Assembly (NCBI RefSeq): GCF_905115235.1
Contig: NC_051850.1
Span: forward strand, 26,537,010-26,601,009
Reading direction: 5' to 3'
Length of the DNA: 64,000 nucleotides
Source: Hermetia illucens
Lineage: Eukaryota; Arthropoda; Insecta; Diptera; Stratiomyidae
Part shown: piece after piece, positions 33,190 through 44,500 of the stretch
Numbering within the stretch: position 1 is the first letter of the stretch
How the letters are laid out: each line of letters starts with the position of its first letter
Notes under the pieces: generated by a model
Told to the model about the DNA's origin: nothing
The model's input: only the letters and a program-made list of their open reading frames with translations
The model's database searches: none
Translations under genes and position numbers: made by a program

Positions 33190-33745
33190 GCCGCCTTTCC
33201 ATCATCCTCAATGGCGCAACAACCGATATCCGGTCTAGGCCTGCCTTAATAAGGAACCCCAGACATCCATCTCAGGCAGCGTCTGCCTCGTCTTCTTTTT
33301 CTACTATAGATATTGCCCTTACATACTTTCCGGGCTGGATCATCTTCATCCATACGGATTAAGTGACCCGCCCACCGTAACCTATTGAGTCGGATTTTAT
33401 CTACAACCTGACGGTCATGGTATCGCTCATAAATTTCGTCGTTATGTGTTCTCTCGAACACGGCCAAGAGTTCGCAATTCTTCTTGCTAAGAATCCAAGT
33501 CTCCGAGGAATACATGAGAACTGGCAAGATCATGGTCTACAGTAAGAGATTTGACCCTATTGTGAGACGTTTTGAGCGAAACAGTTTTTGTAAGCTGAAA
33601 TAGGCTCTGTTGGCTGCCAACAACCGTCTGCAGATTTCATCGTTGTAGCTGTTATCGGTTGTGATTTGCGACCCTAGATAGAAGAAATAATCAACGGTCT
33701 CAAAGTTGTAGTCTCCTATTTTTATGCCACAGTCGACTTAGTGCT
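33190..33745 (-). mobile_element. LINE 3' fragment (family of 39.4-40.8 kb)
   Basis: The minus strand reads MILPVLMYSSETWILSKKNC and DKIRLNRLRWAGHLIRMDED, then a basic RKRRRGRRCLRW, the RT thumb and C terminus. The same protein is at 40343-40768 on the + strand. The 3' end is GCGCCATTGAGGATGATGG-like, with short TGATGA repeats. The tag FETVDYFFYLGSQITTDN (about 33.70 kb) precedes it. Stops and a small internal deletion mark it as dead. Confidence 0.85.
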
Positions 33746-34800
33746 CATTGCTTCAATAAGACTTAGGCAACGCAGCCTCTGAATCTATGTTAGTAGCTTC
33801 CTACTGTTAGCAAGGTTCAGTCTCTGCCACCAGACGATGCATGCATACATCCAAATGGGTTTTATTATTGATGTATACATCCAATGAATCCGTTTTGGTG
33901 AAAAGGTCTTGCCTATCGCAATCCTACAGCACTAGAGCACTCTGCGAGATTTCTGACATTGTTCCTGGATATGGTGGTTCCAAGTTAGCTTGGAGTTGAA
34001 ATGTTCTCCTAAATACTTAACTGTTTGTACCAGCTAGATTTCCGCCCTTACTAAGGTGTCCGGATAGCTGAGTGGTTAGAGCACAAGGCTGTCGTACGGA
34101 AGGTCGCGGTTCAAATCTCGCTGGCGGCAGTGGTATTTGTATCGTGATTTGACGTCGGATACCAGTCGACTCAGCTGTGAATGAGTACCTGAATCAAATC
34201 AGGGTAATAATCTCGGGCGAACGTAATGCTGACCACATTGCCTCCTACAGTGTTCTGTAGTGTATCGTTACGGTCTTGAATGAAGTGCTCTAACACACTT
34301 CAAGGCCCTGATTCAATATGGATTGTTGTGCTAACGATTATTATTAAGGTAGGTAGCGTATACCTGCTTTACCGTGTCACAAATTGCCGTGATGAGGAAT
34401 GATTGAAGGCATGTTCGATGTCCATGAAGGCACCTAAAGCGGTTTTTCGGACGCCGCCTTTTCAATTTTTGCCGTGAGCTCATGGAATGCTGTCTCCATG
34501 GAATTTTCTGGTAGGCGTGACCATTTAGACATGTGTGTAGTCGATCTCCTTTTAGTAGAAAGAAAGATAGACTGATCAGTCAGAAGCTTTTTACGTCCGT
34601 GCAAGTGGGTTTCCCTGGTTGGGGAATGAATATCACCTTCACATCATGCCAGTTGATTGGAATATAGGCGTGTGCTAGACATGCACGGTATATATTCCGA
34701 TCATGTAGACCCAGGACATCCATTCTCCATATTACTAGTGCAGGAAATATGTCATCCGAACCTGAAGACTAGTATCTATCGATCGAGTTAAAGGCCCATT
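33746..34800 (-). mobile_element. R1/LOA-type LINE RT fragment interrupted by a SINE
   Basis: The minus strand reads, from the upper end, VKVIFIPQPGKPTCTDVKSF (about 34.66 kb) and LISLSFFLLK, and, beyond the SINE at 34058-34340, VKYLGEHFNSKLTWNHHIQE and YACIVWWQRLN. These are ordered RT segments of one LINE ORF2. Frames are broken. Confidence 0.75.
34058..34340 (+). mobile_element. tRNA-derived SINE, copy 2, inserted in a LINE
   Basis: The tRNA-like head has AGCTGAGTGGTTAGAGCAC (A-box region) and GGTTCAAATC (B box, 34108-34117). The body matches copy 1 at 2401-2692 and the tail is GATTATTATTA. Flanks TTACTAAGGT (34048-34057) and TTATTAAGGT (34341-34350) form a target-site duplication with one mismatch. 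The insertion splits the LINE RT annotated at 33746-34800. Confidence 0.9.
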
Positions 34801-35445
34801 TTACTCCTCCAGTGATATTACTTTGCATGCCAGATTCCAGTCTCTCGGTTGAAGGTTGTATGCACGTGTCGGCCCCGAGATTGGATTTTGGATGCTGCCT
34901 GGGAAGTGAACTTCAAGCAAAAGATTTACCATTTCTTCATCGTTTTATGTGTACCTCCCGCTCTATAAATGTAAATAACCCAGCTTTTGGTTACGTTCTT
35001 TAACAACGATAAGCTTCAGCTTTGAGGTTGCCTCAAGAGAGTTCTTCCATGGTGATCGGATCGGCCGATCTTATACTCTTCTTTAAGAAGAAGCTTACAG
35101 ATTGTGATATATTCTCCCATATCTAGGACATTGAGGGACGTTGGTCAAAGGGACTTTTGCTTCGAGCTAAAATTGTATAGCTTTTCAAGTTTATTAAAGG
35201 CAAGCGTCCTGTATTTAAAAAGGTGTTAACTGCGATGGGTTGGCATAAATTAACCTCAATTACTGTGGGATCTCTTAAGATCAGCAAGTAACTATGATAA
35301 GCGAACCCTCTGGAAACTCTGTTAATAATATAGGAGAAGCTGATCTAACAAAGGGGGCTTTATGAGCATGTGGTGACCAAGCTTTACCAAAATGTATGAA
35401 GCAGCCTGCAAATGGCTTCATATGGGCAAAAATAGACCATTAAAG
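34801..35445. other. Unresolved, probably decayed LINE DNA
   Basis: Continues from the LINE above with no clear motif. Confidence 0.35.
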
Positions 35446-36800
35446 TCCCAGCGTGTTGGCAAGCTGTGTCTCGCGTTATATTCTGAAAGAAGGGTATGGT
35501 TCGGTCATAGACCTGGCTTTCACTAGCTTGTTCATCTGCAGCGATCACCAAGTTAATTGTCTTCAACATAAGGAACAGCCCAATCAGTTAGGACCCAAAT
35601 GTCCAAAAACGTCCAAATCGTCATTCTGCAAAAGCAATCGACGAGCAAAAATGTATGGAGGTGGTGTTGGACAAGGAGAGTTGCTTCGCGACGGCATGTA
35701 TATTATGGATATTATATTTTCTCCAGTAGGAGACCTGCCCTGTAGGAGAACAATGACCTACCTGATTCGCAGTCGACGTGCAATCGAGCCTGACGAACAG
35801 CTCAGATAATAGTTTGCAAACCTAATCTACAGGTAAATGAGCATGTCCCCAAGGAAGTTAGAAGAAATCTTAGCTATATAGGGAAGCAGGAGGGACTGCT
35901 CCTAACAACTCCATCCAAAGACCGATATATACCCATGTGAAAGCGCCGACAGAGTTCTAATGGAAAGATTCAAAGGTCAAACAGTTTGCCGAATTTTTCT
36001 TATTCAGAAAATTCTTTAGAGTTTGTTTCCTCAGTTGTGTAGCCGCGGTGCAGTCTTCAGAAACCTTTAGATGTAATAGTAAACTAAGGGCAAACATGAA
36101 AGAAGTGCCAAAGATTTGTAATAGGCTGGGAAATAGCAAAGCACCGGATTTTGATTACATACCAACAAACTCTTTAAGCTCGCTGTTAGGTAGGAGATTC
36201 AGTTGAAGCACGTTTGCTGGATGAAACTTTTTCTGAGCTATTGAAAAGTCAAAGGCTGGTGTTGTTGTTTAAAGATTAGTCCTTGTTGTAAAGAATCTGG
36301 AAGAGATCTATCAAACTAACAATTCCGCTTCCGTACAGCCAAATCAATCTTCGACGTCATCAAACTGGGCCCTGGCTTGACTGAAAATGCATTATACGAA
36401 AAGAGCCATACTAGCAATGATCTGGAAGATGCATTGAACTCTTCCAATTCAACCCAATAAAAAGGGCCTCTGAAGTCGATTAGTGCATTAATTTCGTTGA
36501 CTTATTGATACTATCTAACAGGAAAAAGACTTTGATGCAACCCAAACGATGGACTCTGGGAGTACATTATTCTTGTGGATTTTCCACAGGCACTGTACTG
36601 TGAACACTATTTTGAAACATCACGAATGATGATGTCCTCAAGATTCCAGTTGCTAGAGAGGAATAATGGAGAGTTATGCAGATGACAGCGATGATTGTAG
36701 TTGCAAAAGTTCTTGCGGACGTGGAGTTATATTAATCCAAAGTAATTACTGCTATGAAGGAGGAGTTGAAAAATGCAGGCATTGGAGTGATGATAGATGA
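35446..36800 (+). mobile_element. R1/LOA-type LINE, endonuclease and RT remnants
   Basis: On the + strand EGYGSVIDLAFTS and SDHQVN (35.48-35.56 kb) are the C-terminal endonuclease motifs. LGNSKAPDFDYIP (36.14 kb) is the start of RT, FRFRTAKSIFDVI (36.33 kb) matches the finger motif, and YADDSAMIVVAKVLADVELY (36.68 kb) is the catalytic box. The order is right but the frame changes several times, so the copy is dead. Confidence 0.7.
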
Positions 36801-37559
36801 TAAGTAGAACTTCAAACCATGTTTGCAACATGTTTGCATTAAGATGTCCAATAGCAGTATGGCACTGGGAAAATTGATGCTAATTATTGGAGGCCTTTTA
36901 TGCACCCCTAAGCTGCTTATAATTAACGTGAGGAGCCTAATATTACTCTATGCAGCGCTAATTTATATACCTGTATATATCACATCCAATTTCCAAACTG
37001 TACAAGAAGCTAAGAAGCTTAGGGTTAACAGGCCGAATAAATAAGTGGTCGTCAGGCGGTTCTTCGAAAGCCATGCACGGGATAACATTTACGGAGTTTT
37101 AACTGGAATAGGCAAACTCACACCCTCGGAGAATATTATGACAAAAATTACTTTGGGAAAATGTGTATGAGGTCCTTGCTGATTTTTATTACTGCGAAAA
37201 TTTGTATAACAATCGGGTGGATATTTGGCAAGAATCCGATATTAAAGTAGTTTTCCAGCAAAGCATACGCGCACCTTTTTGTTATAATTAGCAAGGTATA
37301 AAAGGGTCTGAGGTCCGCTCAGTCTTAGAACTAAAATAATACATGTCGGATTATAAATTCGTTGCCCCGAATTGGAATCCTTGTGCTTTTCGGCTGCTGT
37401 AGGCTTATCACTTGAAAGCAAGTAAGAAAAAGAAGCTATGGATGCTCTATACTCTCCAAAGGAGTCAACAGGAGGCATACTCGTGCAATATAAATAGGAC
37501 GATTAGGCCACAATTGATGTTCCGAGGTACTTAGTTGCGCTAGTCGAAAGCTTTCTAAC

Positions 37560-38582
37560 AGAAAGAAGACTTTGGTAAGAAATGGACCGCAGACGCAGGA
37601 AGTACGTTGTCGTCACAGGTGGCCCACAGTTCATTTCTCGGGTCCACTGTTGTGGAATATCATTTATAATGAATCCTTGGTATACCAGATGTCGAGCAGA
37701 TGACGTAGACGACTATGCACTTCCTTGGAATGCGTGGCGGGATATACGGAAGTCTTCTACACCGATGGCTCAAAAACAGAAGAGGGTTCTGGAGCCGGAG
37801 TCTACCTCTCGAATAAAAACGAGAAGTGGGCTTTTCCTTTGGGACAATATGCGACGGTTTTTCAAGACGAAGTTTATGCGATCCTAAGGGTGGCAAACTG
37901 GGTGATTGGCGAGCGGTTGAAGGGCAGGCGCATCGCAATCTGCAGTGACAGTCAAGCTGCACTGAGGGCATTGAGCAGTCCTTTGATCACCTCGAAAATC
38001 GTTCAGGAATGCAGAAACCGTTTGAACTCTATGTCTAGATTCAATACGGTGGAACTACTCTGGGTACCTGGTCACTGTGGCATAGAGGGAAATGAAATCT
38101 CGGACGCTTTAGCGAAAGAGGGGTCAATCTCCCTTATGCCGGGACCGGAGCCAGCAATTGGGGTATCAGTAGCATTGGCTAAATCTGTTTTCAAAAACTG
38201 GGAACAAGTTTCCCATAATGACAGGTGGCAGAGCTTAAATGCTGCTCGACACACCAAACTTTTCCTGCCAGAACCCAACATACGTACCGCAAAGTTTATC
38301 CTGTCGAAAAGCAGGAGGACTTGCAGGTGTATTGTGGGCATTCTGACAGGCCATAGTTCACTAGCTGGGCATATGTTCAGAATAGGATTTACCGAAGATG
38401 ATACGTGTCTCTCCTGTAATGAGGAAGCGGAATCCACAGAGCATTTCCTATGTGAATGCCCCGCCTATGGACGCATCAGGCATCAGATCTTTGGTGCCGA
38501 TGTCCTCCAATTGCGACGGGTAGCATCACATCCACTGACGGAAATCCTACGATACGTTAACGAATCCGGAATATTCCGTTAG
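37560..38582 (+). mobile_element. LOA/I-type LINE 3' part with an intact RNase H ORF
   Basis: A 285-codon open frame (37725-38582) encodes an RNase H domain with YTDGSK (first Asp), FQDEVYAIL (Glu), CSDSQAALRAL (second Asp) and WVPGHCGIEGNEISDALAK (His/last Asp). It is followed by the usual C-terminal tail with CLSCNEEAESTEHFLCECP, a CxxC...H...C zinc-knuckle-like motif. Just upstream (about 37.64 kb) GPLLWNIIYN is an RT palm motif in another frame. So the RT between palm and RNase H has been deleted. The well-kept frame suggests a young insertion compared with neighbours. It may continue from 35446-36800. Confidence 0.85.
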
Positions 38583-39390
38583 ACGGGGGAGGCGAGTACA
38601 ATGGGCCAACACGGCCTGAGTTCTCAGAAGCTGTAACTTCTCCCCCACCATACACACACACACACATGCACTTCCTAGCAGGAAACCATATCCAATGTCA
38701 CCATGGCACTGGTAAGGATAATTTATATGTAGACTGCTGATAACCAAAACGATGAACTCCGTGCTTAGTCCGTTTGAGGACTGCACTGCATACTGCATGC
38801 AATTCCTAAAAAAAGTGCAATTTATAGGAGTACCGTCGTATACCAATGATATGCCGCAATTGCTGGAGTGATGGCATTCGATATTCTGGTAGAAGAGATG
38901 TCGCGTATAGTCACTTTGATTGGCGACGAAGGGGGGTAGATGAACAGTCCACGTAACTATCCCACCTACGACGGTGACTCAGAAGATTCAAAAATAAGAG
39001 AAGCAGTTTGGAGGAGACATCAGACGACACCGAAAAACCTTAGTATTAGTACTGAAAAAGTCATCGAAAAGACCGCGGAAAACTTCATTTGCAATAGGAA
39101 AAATCTCTATGGCAACAGGCTGAAGTAAAGGAGGAAGGAGGTAGTGGGAGACAAGAACATATGAGCAAATTACGGTCTCATTTCTAACCATTGTCGTAGG
39201 AGATCCATCTACCGATGTTAAAATGTCAAGGCAGTAACTTAACTACTATCCAGCAAGAGTGCCTGGAGTGTTCGATCGTGGGCCAAACCCAAATTTTAAT
39301 AGCATCACAGCCGGATAAAATTTACCATCTCAAATACCGACCTAGATAGGATAAATTACATCGGATATGGGCCCACAGCCCCCGAGGGAA
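38583..39390. other. 3' flank of the RNase H LINE, spacer
   Basis: Includes a short (CA)n run at about 38652-38665. No gene recognised. Confidence 0.45.
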
Positions 39391-39399
39391 AATAGAAGT

Positions 39400-40830
39400 A
39401 TCGTCCAATTACATTTAAATTAAACTTGGCACAGAACTCGGATATTAGACGGTAAAGTCCCAAGAATCACACAGTGCAGCAATTATAGAGATATCACGTT
39501 GCTGAGTACCATCTATAAGATATTCTCCTCTATCTTGCTAGGCCGGATAGCCCCATACGCTCAGAACATCATTGGCCTATACCAAAGAGGCTTCACTCCA
39601 GGCAAATCAGCAACAGATCAGATTTTCTCTCTACGACAAGCGATGAAAAAACTGTGGGAATATCGACATCAGTTGTACCATCTCTTCATCGACTTTAAAG
39701 CCGTCTATGATAGCATAGCCAGGGTACAACTGTACACGGCCGTGAGAGAATTCGGTATCCCGACGAAATTGGTAAGACTGACTAAGCTGGCCCTGACCAA
39801 TGTACGAGGCCAAATAAAAGCAGCAGGTTGACTTTCAAGACCGTTCGACATCAACAACGGTCTACGACAAGGGGAGACCCTATCATGCGTCCTCTTTAAC
39901 CTGGCCCTTGAGAAAGTGATCCGTGATGCTGAGGTAAATGCAAGAGGTACGATCCTCTTTAAGTCCACCCAACTACTTGCCTATGCTGACGATATCAACA
40001 TCATGGGAAGAACGACCCGAGATGTACAAACTGCCTTCATCCAGATCGAGCAGGCGGCGATTGGCGCGAAATCTTGGGCTGCACATCAATGAAGGCATGC
40101 CTTAAAGTATATGGTGGCAACGTCAGCACCGAAAACCAACCAACCAACAACATCAAACCGCACTGGTAAAACCGGAAGAATAAATATTTCTCCTATTTAG
40201 GGTCAAAAATCACAATCGATAACAGCCACAATCATAAAATCCGCGCACGGTTTTTGTCAGCCAACAGAGCCTATTTTAGCTTACAAAACTTTTCCGCTCG
40301 AAACGTCTCACTATAGGGCCAAAGCTCTTACTGTACAGGACTATGATTTTGCCAGTTCTCGTGTATTCCTCGGAGACTTGGGTTCTTAGCAAGAAAAATT
40401 GCGAACTCTTGGCCGCGTTCGAGAGAAGAATCCTCCGAAGAATTTTTGGCCCCCTACATGAGGATGGACGATTCCGTAGCCTACAAAACGACCAAATCTA
40501 TGAGCGATACCATGAGCTTCAGGTTGTGGATAAAATCCGGCTCAATAGGTTACGGTGGGCGGGTCACTTAATCCATATGGATGAGGATAATCCAGCCCGG
40601 AAAGTCTTTAAGGGCAATATCTATGGTAGGAAAGGAAGACGAGGCAGACCTTGCCTGAGCTGGAGCGATGGCGTAAGTCAGGACGCCAGACAGCTTTTAG
40701 GGATATTGAATTGGTGGACCTCGGCGCAAAACGGGGATGTCTGGAGTTCCTTATTAAGGCAGGCCTAGACTGGATACCGGTTGTTGCGCCGTTGATGATG
40801 ATGAAAGGTCCCAAGAATGCCACGAAGTAT
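39400..40830 (+). mobile_element. LINE with RT, same family as 33190-33745
   Basis: The + strand reads TLLSTIYKIFSSILLGRI, GFTPGKSATDQIFSL, FIDFKAVYDSIA, NGLRQGETLSC and LLAYADDINIMGR (39.49-40.01 kb). These are RT motifs 1 to C in order. Then SSETWVLSKKNCELLAAFER and NRLRWAGHLIHMDEDNPARK (40.35-40.60 kb) and a GRRGRPCL tail. It ends near 40800 in a TGATGATGATGA tail. At least one stop and one frameshift separate the motif blocks. The clade was not settled (RTE- or R4-like). Confidence 0.88.
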
Positions 40831-41526
40831 AGATCCACAGGTTGGGGTTGGTAGTCGAACTGAACCAATAGAATTTGAGGGTGCTCGGAAAACGCAAGAA
40901 TAGGAATTTACACCTGTGGAGAACCTCAATGTGTTAGGAGCGTTAGTTACAGGTAGCCTTTTACTTACATACTTTCTGGATTAAATGAAATTCAACTGAT
41001 CTTGAGTTTCACGGCTGGACAAGAAAATTCTAATTATTAGAGACTGCCAGTGTTAAGTTACATGTCTGAACGAGGCAGTGGGTTGAGCAATCTGTTGCTA
41101 AATTACACTAAACGAGTTGAAAAAAAACAGGAATATTGTGATTCCTTATAACCCTTATTGACAACTATATACACGTTTCTTATCCTTGAATGGTTAGCTT
41201 TCATTTTATTTGGAAGTTCCATGGAAATTATGATCTTTATCCCCAGCTTAGTTTTCAACTGCCTGTTACCTCTAGATGCAGTCATTCATAGTAATTCTTC
41301 CCTCATCTTTTTTAAACCGGGCTTAAAAGTATCCTTCTTCGGCAGCTGATAACTTCCACTTTTCTAGATCCAAATACAATTTTAGAACTTTAATAAAATT
41401 CCAGTTATGCTTGAATTTTTATCTTAAGTCGCTGAATCATCAGATTGTTGAAAGGTATACAAATGATTCATTAACGCTTCACATAAATCCATTTATTTTG
41501 GGGCATAAATTTTGAACACACATAAT
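40831..41526. other. Spacer downstream of the IDE-like gene
   Basis: A/T-rich, no recognised element. Confidence 0.45.
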
Positions 41527-41532
41527 TTTATT
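41527..41532 (-). promoter_or_regulatory. Poly(A) signal of the IDE-like gene
   Basis: AATAAA on the minus strand, about 25 bases after the stop codon at 41558-41560. Confidence 0.6.
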
Positions 41533-41557
41533 AAGTTTCAGTATCCCAAGGATAAAG

Positions 41558-44500
41558 CTAAGAATAATTTAGCCTCACTCGCCTACCCTTGAATTGTATA
41601 TTTTGATATGGCTTCGTCAACGGATACATCTCCAAACTTGCTTTGAAAGCATCGGGATCTAAAATTTTTGTATGTGCATAATCACCAAGGTCGTCCTTGA
41701 AAGAATGGTATGAGAACAGGTCTGCATAGACTTCTGGCTGGTCTTTACGTCGCTTTTTCATTTTGATATAGGGTGTACTTATGTAAATAAAAAGTGCACG
41801 TCTGCTGGGAGCGTTCTTTGATATATAAGTCTAATGTTCGCAACAATATCCAGAAGCAATAGTCAGTTACAACTTCCTTAGAAAGAGGACAGCAAATACA
41901 TACCGTAAAAAAATCAATCACATTTTTCTTTGTTAAAGAATTTAGGATATTTTTCGCGATTTCAAGCTTGTTAAAATTATATAGCTCACTCGAGATCTCT
42001 TCAAGGAGCACCTGGAACCTTTGCAAGGAAGTTCTAGGAGTTGGAGCAAAATAAACTTGGAAGGATTTTTTATATCGTTGAAATGAATCGTCTGTCATGT
42101 TGGTCAAAACATCCTGAAAAAAGTGAATAACGCCAACTTAAAGGAGAACAATCTTGGTAGGAGCCTTACCATCATATACAGTAGAAATTTTTCAATCCTC
42201 TCTTCAATGAAATGTGGCTCCTTATCAGTTTGCACGGCAATATACATTCCATTACTGTTTCTTGTTATCCACGTATCACATTTTGCATTATATCCAATTA
42301 AATCCTGGAATTGTGCCAAAGATGAAATTATTTGCGGGTATATGCAGAGAAATGTCTTTATGTCCATTATTAATGGAACAACAGTGAATCTAAACTAACA
42401 ACATTAAATCCTGCAGAAGGAGCAATTTTCTTGGGCTTAAATGTCCTATGGTATTGAAGGGTCCCTGATTCCCTTTCGGAACGACATGGCTCCCGGTACG
42501 TTTAAGATCAAAGATTAAACAAGTCGGGAAACCGGTACCTGGACGCTTCAGGTATGAATGGTTTTGTGTGTTTCTTTTATAAAGCCATTTGAGTATGCAT
42601 TTGTCCCATTGGAACCTAGCACGTAATACGGACAGACAGACATACTCGAGCGGGTAATCTATAACCGGCTAAATCCGTTAATTGATGGTCGCAGTTATTT
42701 ATCGAATAGGTAGTTTGGCTTCCGGAACGCTCGGTCAGTAGTTGATATCGCCAAAGTGGTTTTTGAATAGGTCAGAAAAGCCTACGGCGAAGGGGAATAC
42801 TGCGCACTGGTGACTCTTGACATCAAGAATGCATTCAATTCCACCAGATGGAACCGTATCATCGAAACCCTCACCGCGACACAAACACCAAGATATATAT
42901 TAAATATAATCTTCGATTACTTCCGACAGCGGAAGCTATTCCATAATTCGGACGAAGGGTCGAAGATGTATGTAATAACGGCAGGAGTTCCGCAGGGGTC
43001 TGTTCGGGGCCCTCTGCTATGGAACTTAATGTATAATGGCGTTTTACGACTTCCAGTAGCTAAACAAGCCGTTGTCGTCAGATTCGCAAATGACGTTAGG
43101 GTGGTCATAACATCCAATCACCCCGACGAAGTACAGATATATGCGAACGAGACTATACGGACGATCAAGTCTTGGCTTAAAGACCACGGGCTGGAGCTTG
43201 CTGAATACAAGACGGAGTTGGTGCTCTTTACAAAACGGCAGAAACAGAAAACTGTTGAAATTGGCATCGTGACGCATGTTGTTAGCCCTCAGCCATCCCC
43301 GAAATACCTGGGAGTAACATTCGACTCCAAGTTGAGCTTTAAACCCCACTTAAAGCTTACTGGGCAGAAAACGGCGACTATCAGCTCAACACAGTCGGTA
43401 AGAGTCCGGCCTGTGTGTCCTAGATTCCAGATGCGTACCGATGATGGATGGTAGACTCCTGTAGCCTCAAGTGATGTGAATATTACTACCGCCTCCCGTA
43501 AGATACTATCTCCAATGATACTAATTCTTCCCTTCCCCGCTCAACCCATTTCTCAATTAAAGAAAACAATGTATGAATCTAGAGACCCTTTTTTGTAGGT
43601 GTCTTACCCCTTACTGATTTGCTGTATGATTTCTTCTTCCGGACTAGCTTTTCTCAATTCGTGAGTATAATGCACCTCGTTCATCTTCTTTCTCTTCAGC
43701 CTTTGTCTCGTTCATAAGCGGGGTCGGCTCGTCGTGATCGGTTTCGCCATTTGACTCTATCGAATGCCTGATCTGGGTGCAATCTCGAGGCTTTTAAATC
43801 CCCATCCAGCGTATCAAGCCACCGTTGTTTAGGCCTTCCTTTCGGCCGTTTACCATCAACTTCGATGTTGAGACCAATCTTGGCAAGTGGATTCTCGTTA
43901 GCAGGAATTGCGTGACCATACCATCGATGACGCCTCTTTCGCAATTTTTCCACGATCGGTGCAACCCCATAACGATCGTGGATATCCTCATTTCGGATGT
44001 CATCAAAACGTGTCACGCCACTAGTCCAATGTAACACCTTCGTTTCCATTACCGCAAGACGCCGTTCATTGTCTTTTATAGTTGGCCAACACTCAGAACC
44101 ATAGAGAGCGACAGGACGGACAACATTGCGGTAAATTTTAGATTTGAGACGTTCATTGATACGTCGATCGCAAAGAACACCAGTTGTGGAACGCCACTTT
44201 ATCCAGCTTGCGTTAATGCGTGAAGCAATTTCATAACGCAGTTCTCCATTGGCTAATAGTGTTGACCCGAGGTATTTAAATCGCTTAGTTCTGGCCAGAT
44301 GACTGCCGCTGACAGTGATTGTGATTCATGGGGATCGACCGTCAAAAATTCAGTTTTGTTTAGATTCAATCTGAGACGGTGTTGAGGCGATCATTCCATT
44401 TTTGGACAAGTTGCGCGAGACCATTTTTGCTATCAGATGCTAGGAAAACATAATCTACATAAACCAATGTGTAGGGCGCTGGACGTTGGATATCCCGTGT

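Noticed and set aside
38652-38665. CA microsatellite
   Set aside because: Too short to be of interest.
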